Of a stretch of DNA of 7,943 nt, positions 1 to 6,939 are shown in pieces. Under the pieces are notes generated by a model. That model ran no database searches and was not told the origin of the DNA. It was given only the letters and a program-made list of their open reading frames with translations. A program made the position numbers and the translations under genes. This DNA comes from an uncultured Streptococcus sp. (GTDB taxonomy: Bacteria; Bacillota; Bacilli; Lactobacillales; Streptococcaceae): contig CABSQC010000045.1 in NCBI GenBank assembly GCA_902479835.1, forward strand, positions 1 to 7,943. Reading direction: 5' to 3'. Within the stretch, counting starts at the first letter, position 1, and each line of letters begins with the position of its first letter.

Positions 1-1835
1 TATTTGTAGAATGTTCCTGTTCCTTTAGTACCTACCCATGAAGCAGCACGGCTGTATGGCACGGTCCGTTGAAGCATTGGAGCACCACCATTTGAGACAG
101 TTGGAAGCGTAATCGAGCTATCTGTCAACCAAGCTTGCGCTGCTGCATATTTTTCATAGCGTTTTCCTTGATCCAACAATTCAGCATCGGCGTCTTTCAA
201 CATGTTAGCGTATTGATCCAAACCAACTGTTGCAATGGCTGGATTGTTTGAACCTGCATCAATACCAAGATAGTAGAAGACAGAACCATTTACTGGGCTG
301 ATACTTTCGAGGTAAGTCGATGGGTCTTGGTAGTCAGGAGCCCAACCACCGCCTGAGATATCGTAATCTCTCGCAGCCGCTGTATCGCTGAAGTAGGTGA
401 TATTTTGGAAATCATCATCCGATACCTTTTGAAGGTCCACAACGACATTGTCTGCACCAAGCGCTGACTCTACAGATTGTTTGAAGGAGCTAGCTTGTTG
501 GACCATGCTGTTGTCCACTTGGCTAACAATGTAGTCCAAATGAATTGGGAATTGAACGCCTTGTTTTTGCAATTCAGCTTTGGCTTTCGCAAAGGAAGCT
601 TTGGCTTTTTCTGGGCTGTAAAGGCTCGTTTGACCATCGTCCAGGCTCACACCCTTCCATTGGTCTCCGTAGGTAACCAATTGTTTTTCAACGACCTTAC
701 CAAAATCTTCTCCATTGACTTGGACATAAGTTGGTGGCACCAAGGTACTACGAAGCGTATTTTCAGCCGCATCAGCCCCTGAAACTTGTGCCGCATAAGA
801 TTTGCGGTCAAAACCAAAGTTCACCGCTTGACGGAAGTCCTTGTTCAGGATTGCTTTCTTGGTAGAAGCTTTTTGTTCATCCGTAGTTTTGGCAGTGTGG
901 TCATACTTTTGACGGTCCAAGTTGAATCCAAGATAGTAGGATGTTCCCAATTGCAAACCGTAGACAATGTTGTCGCCAAAGTTTTTCTTGACGCTCTTAT
1001 ACGTCGAACTGTTTGGCATAACAGAGGCAAAGGAGTATTGACCTTTTTCAAAGTTTTTAATGATTGCATCTGGGTTTGATCCATCATTAAAGGTCAATTT
1101 GACATTGTCGATATGAACATTTTTCGCATCGTAATAGTCTTTGTTCTTGACCAATTCAATCTCAGATTTTGAAGTCAATGATTTCAAGTAATATGGACCA
1201 TTGTATAAGATGCTGCTAGGTTTCAAAGAACCAAAATCTTTTCCTTGAGATTCCAAGAACTTAGCATTGACTGGGAAAAGAACACCTGAAGTTGTTTTGG
1301 AGTTCCAGAAGCTTTCTGGACGGACCAAGGTATATTGGATAGTGTGGTCATCTAAAGCTTTGACTCCAACCGTGTTAAAGTCTTTGGTTTCCCCTTTTAC
1401 GTAGGCATCCAAACCTTTGATCGAATTTTGAATCAAGAAGAGACCTTCTGATTTTGACTCAACCGCGTGTTTGATCCCTGTAACAAAGTCTTGAGCCGTT
1501 ACATCACCATATTCCTCACCCTCACTCGTATACCATTTGGCATCCTTACGAAGTTTGTAAGTATAGGTTAATCCATCTTCAGAGACAGTCCAATCTTCTG
1601 CTAGACTTGGCACAAAGTTTCCGTATCGGTCGTTTTCAAGAAGACCATCTACAAGGTTACTTGTGACATCTGAAGTCGTTGTACGAGTTGCAGCGATGTA
1701 ATCCAAGGTATTTGGATCTGCTGAATAAACGAATGAGTAAGTTGCTTGGTTGCTACTACCTCCGCTACACGCTGCTAAGAGAAAGGCACCTGCAACAGAA
1801 ACCCCTGCAAGAGCTAACAGTTTTTTTGCTTTCAT
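1..1835 (-). CDS. Oligopeptide ABC transporter substrate-binding lipoprotein (AliA/AmiA/AliB type), 3' end off the window
   Basis: This protein captures extracellular oligopeptides and hands them to an Opp/Ami permease; it is anchored to the outer face of the membrane by lipid. I translated 611 uninterrupted codons from the ATG at 1833-1835. Residues 1-22 form a lipoprotein signal peptide with basic residues K2, K4 and K5, a hydrophobic core and the lipobox LAAC, which places the lipidated cysteine at 23. The rest reads as a family-5 solute-binding protein, with LAEDW at 78-82, VTAQDFV at 112-118 and PDYQDPSTYL at 500-509. Family members have roughly 650 residues, so about 40 C-terminal residues are missing. 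AAGGAG at 1842-1847 lies 6 bases before the start. From memory the sequence is closest to pneumococcal AliA (shared stretches such as NDRYGNFVPS), but I cannot separate AliA, AliB and AmiA paralogues with confidence. No permease gene is visible. It has its own promoter, and the nth terminator lies upstream. Confidence 0.95.
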   Translation of the reverse strand, partial: MKAKKLLALAGVSVAGAFLLAACSGGSSNQATYSFVYSADPNTLDYIAATRTTTSDVTSNLVDGLLENDRYGNFVPSLAEDWTVSEDGLTYTYKLRKDAKWYTSEGEEYGDVTAQDFVTGIKHAVESKSEGLFLIQNSIKGLDAYVKGETKDFNTVGVKALDDHTIQYTLVRPESFWNSKTTSGVLFPVNAKFLESQGKDFGSLKPSSILYNGPYYLKSLTSKSEIELVKNKDYYDAKNVHIDNVKLTFNDGSNPDAIIKNFEKGQYSFASVMPNSSTYKSVKKNFGDNIVYGLQLGTSYYLGFNLDRQKYDHTAKTTDEQKASTKKAILNKDFRQAVNFGFDRKSYAAQVSGADAAENTLRSTLVPPTYVQVNGEDFGKVVEKQLVTYGDQWKGVSLDDGQTSLYSPEKAKASFAKAKAELQKQGVQFPIHLDYIVSQVDNSMVQQASSFKQSVESALGADNVVVDLQKVSDDDFQNITYFSDTAAARDYDISGGGWAPDYQDPSTYLESISPVNGSVFYYLGIDAGSNNPAIATVGLDQYANMLKDADAELLDQGKRYEKYAAAQAWLTDSSITLPTVSNGGAPMLQRTVPYSRAASWVGTKGTGTFYK

Positions 1836-1864
1836 CACTATCTCCTTATGTTAGATTTTCTACC

Positions 1865-1893
1865 ATTATACACTATTTCTTAAAAAAAACCAA
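1865..1893 (-). promoter_or_regulatory. Promoter of the peptide-binding lipoprotein gene
   Basis: A perfect -10 TATAAT (minus strand, 1865-1870) is preceded by a 17-base spacer and a weak -35 TTGGTT (1888-1893). A-tracts flank the -35. Transcription would start near 1858, giving a leader of only about 23 bases that contains the AAGGAG site. Confidence 0.8.
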
Positions 1894-1913
1894 ATTTATT
1901 TTAAAAAAGTTCG

Positions 1914-1928
1914 TTTTTTCTGAATGAA
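1914..1928. promoter_or_regulatory. Possible CodY-box-like operator
   Basis: On the minus strand the sequence TTCATTCAGAAAAAA keeps the central TTCAGAAAA of the CodY consensus AATTTTCWGAAAATT but matches only about 9 of 15 positions. It lies about 20 bases upstream of the -35 of the peptide-binding gene. Peptide transporters are common CodY targets in low-GC Gram-positives. The region is A/T-rich, so a chance match is quite possible. Confidence 0.25.
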
Positions 1929-1934
1929 TATAAT

Positions 1935-1959
1935 AAGATGTCAAGAAAATACATCTTGA
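1935..1959. repeat. Overlapping inverted repeats upstream of the peptide-binding gene
   Basis: AAGATGT (1935-1941) and ACATCTT (1951-1957) are perfect inverted copies 9 bases apart. A second, overlapping pair is TCAAGA (1941-1946) and TCTTGA (1954-1959). Both lie upstream of the promoter at 1865-1893, so they are not in its transcript. They could be a DNA-binding site, but no regulator is identified. Confidence 0.4.
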
Positions 1960-2060
1960 AATCAATCTCAAAGAAGCTGGATAAGCGAGTCTAGGCACCT
2001 CCCCTCACAGATCACAAAGCCTCAGTTTTCGATCATTTTAATAAATATACGTTTCACCAC

Positions 2061-2092
2061 AAAAAAAGAACCTCTGCACTTTCTAGCAGAGG
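2061..2092 (-). terminator. Intrinsic terminator of nth
   Basis: On the minus strand a 7-bp perfect stem, CCTCTGC (2086-2092) with GCAGAGG (2071-2077), closes an 8-base loop and is followed by TTCTTTTTTT (2061-2070). It begins 9 bases after the nth stop codon. Confidence 0.9.
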
Positions 2093-2101
2093 AACTGATT
2101 G

Positions 2102-2725
2102 CTAATCAAAATGATAGAGTTGTGGGTACTGATCACATTCAGGATTTTTAGGATGGCAGATAGCCCGTCCAAAATAGATCATGGCTTGATGGGCTGCTAG
2201 CCATTCGCTTTTTGGTAGAACATCCATGACTCTCTTTTCCACTTCCAAGGGCGTCGCTGATTTCTTGACAATGTCATGGTGCTTGCAGATCCGCTCCACA
2301 TGGGTATCGACAGCAAAGGCTGGAATCCCAAATCCTACACTCATGACGACATTTGCTGTCTTACGTCCTACTCCTGCCAGGCTTTCTAACTCTTCACGAG
2401 TCTGAGGCACCTGCCCATCAAAGTTGTCTAGCAATTGTTGGGCACATTTTTTGAGAAATTTGGCCTTATTTCGATAGAGACCTAATTTAGAAATATGCTT
2501 GGCGATAGCTGCTTCACTGGCTGCTGCCATGGCTTGCGGGGTTGGAAAAGCCGCAAACAAACCTGGTGTCGCTTTGTTAACAGCCGCATCAGTCGTCTGA
2601 GCCGAGAGCATAACCGCTACTAACAATTCAAAATGATTACGAAAATCCAGACTTGGCTTGGCATCTGGAAAAAGGGCGATAATTTCTTCAATCACATGAC
2701 GTGCCCGTTTCTTTGATAAAACCAT
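2102..2725 (-). CDS. nth: Endonuclease III (Nth), base-excision repair, lacking the complete iron-sulphur cluster motif
   Basis: Nth is a DNA glycosylase/AP lyase that removes oxidised pyrimidines and nicks the resulting abasic site. The 207-residue product has the family's expected layout. SAQTTD at 41-46 corresponds to the damage-recognition segment. The helix-hairpin-helix LAGVGRKTANVV spans 116-127 and contains catalytic Lys122, and AVDTHVERI at 138-146 contains catalytic Asp140. E. coli Nth ends in a [4Fe-4S] motif C-X6-C-X2-C-X5-C. Here only Cys190 and Cys197 remain; positions 200 and 206 are Tyr and Phe, and the protein ends at 207. The cluster is therefore very probably absent although the enzyme core is intact. 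The start is supported by AAAGGAG at 2731-2737, 5 bases before the ATG. The gene is a single-gene unit with its own promoter and terminator. Confidence 0.96.
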   Translation of the reverse strand: MVLSKKRARHVIEEIIALFPDAKPSLDFRNHFELLVAVMLSAQTTDAAVNKATPGLFAAFPTPQAMAAASEAAIAKHISKLGLYRNKAKFLKKCAQQLLDNFDGQVPQTREELESLAGVGRKTANVVMSVGFGIPAFAVDTHVERICKHHDIVKKSATPLEVEKRVMDVLPKSEWLAAHQAMIYFGRAICHPKNPECDQYPQLYHFD

Positions 2726-2752
2726 ATTCTCTCCTTTACACTACTAGTCCTT

Positions 2753-2782
2753 ATTATAGCATGAAAGCACCCTATTTCTGAA
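2753..2782 (-). promoter_or_regulatory. Extended -10 promoter of nth
   Basis: Minus-strand TGC-TATAAT gives a perfect -10 at 2753-2758 with the TGn extension at 2759-2761. The best -35 is the weak TTCAGA at 2777-2782, 18 bases away. The extended -10 probably compensates for the poor -35. The predicted leader is short, about 20 bases. Confidence 0.8.
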
Positions 2783-2794
2783 AGAATCAGCTTC

Positions 2795-2849
2795 AAAAAA
2801 AGAAGAGGGACAAAACGAATTGTAAAAAAATTCATCCAATCCCACTTCT
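2795..2849 (-). terminator. Long hairpin intrinsic terminator of the glmU-macP-mtnN operon
   Basis: On the minus strand, two 21-base arms (2829-2849 and 2801-2821) can pair around a 7-base loop (2822-2828), followed by a run of seven T (2795-2801, overlapping the stem base). The pairing is AGAAG/CTTCT, a T-T mismatch, GGGA/TCCC, a mostly G-U wobble stretch with one further T-T mismatch, and GAATT/AATTC next to the loop. It starts 15 bases after the mtnN stop. The other strand has no T-run after the hairpin, so it should act in one direction only. Confidence 0.88.
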
Positions 2850-2863
2850 ATCTATTGTTTGTT

Positions 2864-3556
2864 TTATACTAGTCTCTTCAAGAAAGTCATCAAGGTTTGA
2901 GCAGAGCGCTCCCCAGCCTGAACGATAAATTCATCAAAAGAGAGATTGGCTGCGTGATCTGCTGTATCACTCATGGCGCGAATGACCATGAAGGGACGTC
3001 CAGCTGCATGAGCGGCTTGGGCAATGGCTGCCCCTTCCATCTCAACTGCCAATACTTCTGGAAACTGCTCCCGAATCGCTTCAACTTTTTCTTCACTCGC
3101 GATAAAGCTATCTCCTGTTGTAATCAGGCCCACATGTGTGGTTGCAGCTTCTTCTTCCAGAACTTTTTTCATTTCTGATACGAAATAGCGACTGGATTCA
3201 AAGTAAAGCGGTTGACCTGCCATTTGACCATACTTGTAGCCAAAGGCTGTCACATCCACATCATGATAGGCCAATTTGTCCGCAAGGACGATATCCCCAA
3301 CGGCCATTCCCGGTGCAACGGCACCTGCAGAACCCGTATTGATAATGGCTTCCACCTTAAAATCATTGGCCAAGACTGCTACACTCATAGCAGACATGAC
3401 TTTTCCGATACCACTTTCAACCAAAACGACTTCATGGCGACCAATCGATCCTGTATAGTAGACTTTTCCAAGACGCAGATGCTTTTCCCCATTTTCAAGG
3501 GCTTCAACCAGAATCTTTAACTCCTGGGGCATGGCTGCGATAATTCCAATTTTCAT
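2864..3556 (-). CDS. mtnN: 5'-methylthioadenosine/S-adenosylhomocysteine nucleosidase (MtnN/Pfs)
   Basis: MtnN cleaves adenine from methylthioadenosine and S-adenosylhomocysteine in the cytoplasm. This relieves inhibition of methyltransferases, feeds methionine salvage and supplies S-ribosylhomocysteine for LuxS and AI-2. Starting at the second of two nearby in-frame ATGs gives 230 residues, in which the catalytic residues fall exactly on the E. coli Pfs numbers: Glu12 in AAMPQE, Ser76 in NTGSAG, Glu174 in VEMEG and Asp197 in AMSDTAD. AAGGAG at 3566-3571 is 9 bases from this ATG but only 3 bases from the upstream ATG at 3560-3562, which would add Met-Asp. I prefer the shorter form. It is the last gene of the glmU operon, 24 bases after macP, and is followed by a strong terminator. 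Confidence 0.97.
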   Translation of the reverse strand: MKIGIIAAMPQELKILVEALENGEKHLRLGKVYYTGSIGRHEVVLVESGIGKVMSAMSVAVLANDFKVEAIINTGSAGAVAPGMAVGDIVLADKLAYHDVDVTAFGYKYGQMAGQPLYFESSRYFVSEMKKVLEEEAATTHVGLITTGDSFIASEEKVEAIREQFPEVLAVEMEGAAIAQAAHAAGRPFMVIRAMSDTADHAANLSFDEFIVQAGERSAQTLMTFLKRLV

Positions 3557-3565
3557 ATCCATTCT

Positions 3566-3571
3566 CTCCTT
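3566..3571 (-). promoter_or_regulatory. Ribosome binding site deciding the mtnN start
   Basis: AAGGAG on the minus strand precedes ATGGATATG. It is 3 bases from the first ATG (3560-3562) and 9 from the second (3554-3556). Spacing and alignment to E. coli Pfs both favour the second. Confidence 0.7.
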
Positions 3572-3580
3572 GTGACGACC

Positions 3581-3916
3581 TTACAGACGCCAAATAGCAA
3601 TGATCAAAACAATAAGGAGCACAATGATCCAGAATAAAATCTTATTGAGTTTGGATTGGACCACACTTTGTTTACGCTCTTCAATGCGACGACTCTTGGT
3701 CACAGTGGGCTCCACTTGGATCTGCAAGGTATCCTGTGAATAGCTCTCCTGCGGGCGCTCCATACGGCTTTCACTCATAGGACGTTCGTAGCCAAATCCC
3801 CTGTGGTCTGTCCGAATAATCTTCGTCTCTTCAGCATCGACCATTTTAGGATCCGAAATGTCCTCACCTCGCCTCGCTCGTTCAATCATTTCATCGGTTA
3901 ATAAAGGTTTTCCCAT
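3581..3916 (-). CDS. macP: MacP, phosphorylatable membrane activator of cell wall synthase PBP2a
   Basis: In the pneumococcus, MacP is a small midcell membrane protein that binds the bifunctional peptidoglycan synthase PBP2a and activates it after phosphorylation by the Ser/Thr kinase StkP near Thr32. This 111-residue product has the same architecture. A hydrophilic, charged cytoplasmic part (1-92) begins [14 protein letters not shown], and a single C-terminal transmembrane helix spans about 93-109 ([17 protein letters not shown]), leaving almost nothing outside. Thr31 and Thr36 in [12 protein letters not shown] are the likely counterparts of the phosphorylation site. The identification rests on this architecture and on the gene order glmU - Nudix - macP - mtnN, which I recall from the pneumococcus. 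GAGGAGG (3922-3928) lies 5 bases before the ATG and overlaps the stop codon of the preceding gene, which favours translational coupling. The segment at about 41-75 looks low-complexity and may be disordered. Confidence 0.85.
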   Translation of the reverse strand: MGKPLLTDEMIERARRGEDISDPKMVDAEETKIIRTDHRGFGYERPMSESRMERPQESYSQDTLQIQVEPTVTKSRRIEERKQSVVQSKLNKILFWIIVLLIVLIIAIWRL

Positions 3917-3927
3917 CGGATCCTCCT

Positions 3928-4473
3928 CTATTTATTGATTAAGTCCCAGTATTGGATCGCCATGATGGTCTTGGCATCACAGATTTCACCAGCTTGGATC
4001 AAATCTTTGGCTTCCTTCAAGGTCACTTCAAATAACTCTAAGGTCTCATCTGCATCTTGTGGACGTGGATTTTCCACCTTTTTCAAGTTGGTCGCACCAT
4101 AGAGTTTAATCCGCTCATTACAAAATCCAATGGCAGAATAAAAATCATACAACAACTCTAGATCCGCTGTGTAACCAATTTCTTCTTCCAATTCACGCAG
4201 AGCAGCCGCTTTGGGATCTGCATTTTCTCCCTTTTCTAACTTCCCTGCTGGAATCTCCACAGAGGTCTTTTCAATCGCCTTGCGGTACTGCTTGACCAAG
4301 ATCGTCTTCCCATCTTCTGTGATCGGTAAAACCGCTACTGCTCCATTATGAAAAATTAAATCACGCTGCGCTTGACCTTTTCCAGCAGGTAGTTCTACTT
4401 GATCAGTCACCACTTGGAAAATCGGTCCCTGATAAATTTCCTTGCGCTCAATGGTTTTTTCTTCAAATTGCAT
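3928..4473 (-). CDS. Nudix hydrolase of the ADP-ribose pyrophosphatase (NudF) type
   Basis: Members of this family hydrolyse ADP-ribose, and sometimes other nucleoside diphosphate derivatives, to AMP and a sugar phosphate. The 181-residue product has the typical N-terminal strand region, GAVAVLP at 44-50, the segment [12 protein letters not shown] at 72-83 and the Nudix box ending RELEEEIGY (93-101), with metal-binding Glu97 and Glu98. The stretch between Glu83 and Arg93 has nine residues rather than the canonical seven. The SPGF segment of classical ADP-ribose pyrophosphatases reads AIGF here (113-116), so the signature proline is Ile115 and the exact substrate is uncertain. The start is supported by AGGAG at 4480-4484, 6 bases upstream and overlapping the glmU stop. 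It is the second gene of the glmU operon, 9 bases after glmU. Confidence 0.93.
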   Translation of the reverse strand: MQFEEKTIERKEIYQGPIFQVVTDQVELPAGKGQAQRDLIFHNGAVAVLPITEDGKTILVKQYRKAIEKTSVEIPAGKLEKGENADPKAAALRELEEEIGYTADLELLYDFYSAIGFCNERIKLYGATNLKKVENPRPQDADETLELFEVTLKEAKDLIQAGEICDAKTIMAIQYWDLINK

Positions 4474-4482
4474 GAGATTCTC

Positions 4483-5923
<1,441 letters not shown>

Positions 5924-5937
5924 ATAAGACCCAAACC

Positions 5938-5960
5938 AAAAAACTCTCCAAAAAGGAGAG
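5938..5960 (-). terminator. Intrinsic terminator after the ASCH gene
   Basis: Minus-strand CTCTCC (5955-5960) pairs perfectly with GGAGAG (5944-5949) around a 5-base T loop, followed by six T (5938-5943). It starts 5 bases after the ASCH stop codon and separates that unit from the glmU promoter. Confidence 0.9.
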
Positions 5961-5965
5961 CGTAT

Positions 5966-6406
5966 CTATAATGGATAGACCTTGCGAAATTCTTCTAAAA
6001 CCACCTTGCTGTCGGGTGTAAACGTCAGTCCTGCTTCTCCTAAGCAGTCTTTGAAAAAGTCTTCATGAACCTGACGCCAATAAGCCAGAGATTTGTCTCC
6101 TTCACCTTCCTTATAGGCATGGTCGGCTGACACTTGATGGAAAGGCTGAACAGAAACCTTGGTGATTTCGACAATGCAGATAGCTTGATGTTGGCTGTCT
6201 AAAATCACATCAAAGGTTCCTTCTTGTGGAAGGGGTTCGTCCCCTACTGCATAGAGGTCGCAGGCTGAGGCAGTTGCTGTTTTTTCACCTGTAAACACCA
6301 AATCCGCTAAAAGGTCTGGTTCCACACCAAAAGCCCAGGCGTCTATCTCATCTCCAATAGAGGGGGTGATTTGCTTGTAGGCATTCCACATTTCTTGCGG
6401 TGTCAT
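5966..6406 (-). CDS. ASCH-domain protein
   Basis: ASCH domains share the PUA-like fold and are linked to RNA or modified-nucleoside handling; E. coli YqfB is an N4-acetylcytidine amidohydrolase. With the start chosen here the product has 146 residues. The ASCH signature GEKTATAS is at 40-47, a core strand VEITKVSV at 79-86, and HAYKEGEGD at 96-104, followed by LAYWRQVHEDFF at 107-118. Lys42, Thr45 and Glu100 fall where, from memory, the YqfB catalytic Lys21, Thr24 and Glu74 would align. An in-frame start 30 bases further upstream (6436) would add ten residues of lysine/arginine-rich tail. I reject it because AAGGAG at 6412-6417 lies 5 bases before the ATG at 6404-6406. That ATG overlaps the stop of the upstream Nudix gene as ATGA, so the two are probably translationally coupled. 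An intrinsic terminator follows directly. Confidence 0.9.
   Translation of the reverse strand: MTPQEMWNAYKQITPSIGDEIDAWAFGVEPDLLADLVFTGEKTATASACDLYAVGDEPLPQEGTFDVILDSQHQAICIVEITKVSVQPFHQVSADHAYKEGEGDKSLAYWRQVHEDFFKDCLGEAGLTFTPDSKVVLEEFRKVYPL
6403..6406 (-). other. ATGA start/stop overlap coupling the Nudix and ASCH genes
   Basis: The minus-strand bases ATGA contain the ASCH start (6404-6406) and the Nudix stop TGA (6403-6405). Such four-base overlaps usually mean translational coupling and a fixed production ratio. Confidence 0.85.
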
Positions 6407-6900
6407 GATTGCTCCTTCTTTTCTTTTACCTTCCAATTTCTATAGCTTGTCAGTTCTAATTCTGGAAATCCTAGTAACTCTGCCTTCACCTTCAATACTA
6501 TGGGTGAGGCAGTTTCTTCGGTAATCTGCTCGATCGGAAGCCAAATGGCATTTGCTGAATCATTGCTTCCATCAAGAACTTCATGAGGAAGGGATTTTTG
6601 AGAGCTCTCGAAATCGAGCACTACATCATAAAAGGCCATGATATGATGTACAGCGAAGTCTTGCCCCTCTTCTTGAACCAGCACGTCATAAATCCTAGGA
6701 TTTAAGTAACGGCTCAGCGTATAGCCCGTCTCTTCCAGAACTTCTCTCTTAAGGGTTTCTGTCAACCCCTCACCGAGTTCCTGACTACCACCCGGTAGAT
6801 CAAAACGATGTTGATAAGGTCCTCTCGTTTTCTCAATGCAAAGCAATTTCCCATTCTCATAGCAAACGCCATAGACACCAAAGTGTTTTTTGATTTCCAT
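6403..6900 (-). CDS. Nudix hydrolase, substrate unknown
   Basis: Nudix enzymes hydrolyse nucleoside diphosphates linked to another moiety, using divalent metal bound by the glutamates of the Nudix box. The 165-residue product has a textbook box at 38-60: Gly38, five residues, Glu44, seven residues, then REVLEETGY with Glu56 and Glu57. It is preceded by RFDLPGG (32-38). The domain starts almost at residue 1 (FGVYGVCYENGKLLCIEK, 7-24), so the start is credible although the ribosome site is weak (an AAAGAG-type match a few bases upstream). The C-terminus is lysine/glutamate-rich, partly because its last codons carry the ribosome binding site of the ASCH gene. No substrate can be assigned. It lies 39 bases after the preceding gene with no obvious promoter or terminator between them, so co-transcription is likely. 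Confidence 0.92.
   Translation of the reverse strand: MEIKKHFGVYGVCYENGKLLCIEKTRGPYQHRFDLPGGSQELGEGLTETLKREVLEETGYTLSRYLNPRIYDVLVQEEGQDFAVHHIMAFYDVVLDFESSQKSLPHEVLDGSNDSANAIWLPIEQITEETASPIVLKVKAELLGFPELELTSYRNWKVKEKKEQS
6412..6417 (-). promoter_or_regulatory. Ribosome binding site deciding the ASCH gene start
   Basis: AAGGAG on the minus strand sits 5 bases before the ATG at 6404-6406, inside the last codons of the Nudix gene. No comparable site precedes the longer alternative start at 6436. Confidence 0.85.
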
Positions 6901-6939
6901 ATTCTACTCTTTCTAAAAGTCCAAGATCAATAACTTACC

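Noticed and set aside
477..1079. Plus-strand open frames (477-782, 786-1079) and a minus-strand frame (845-1087)
   Set aside because: They lie inside the peptide-binding lipoprotein gene in other frames. The lipoprotein frame is open throughout and matches its family from end to end.
1679..1927. Plus-strand open frame of 82 codons across the lipoprotein start
   Set aside because: It is antisense to the signal peptide and promoter, has no family resemblance and no good ribosome site.
1939..1944. Consensus -35 TTGACA on the minus strand
   Set aside because: No acceptable -10 lies 16-18 bases downstream (AGAAAA and GAAAAA), so it is not a promoter by itself; it falls within the inverted repeats.
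1938..1994. Plus-strand 18-codon frame encoding a basic peptide, MSRKYILKSISKKLDKRV, with TATAAT at 1929-1934
   Set aside because: There is no ribosome binding site and no -35. The TATAAT is too close to the ATG for a normal leader, and the region is A/T-rich. Too short to support.
2897..3520. Four plus-strand open frames opposite mtnN
   Set aside because: They are antisense shadows of a clearly identified enzyme gene with all catalytic residues in place.
6406..6436. Upstream start for the ASCH gene adding ten residues
   Set aside because: The added residues are encoded by the ribosome site and the overlapping Nudix C-terminus. The ATG at 6404-6406 has AAGGAG at 5 bases and an ATGA overlap.
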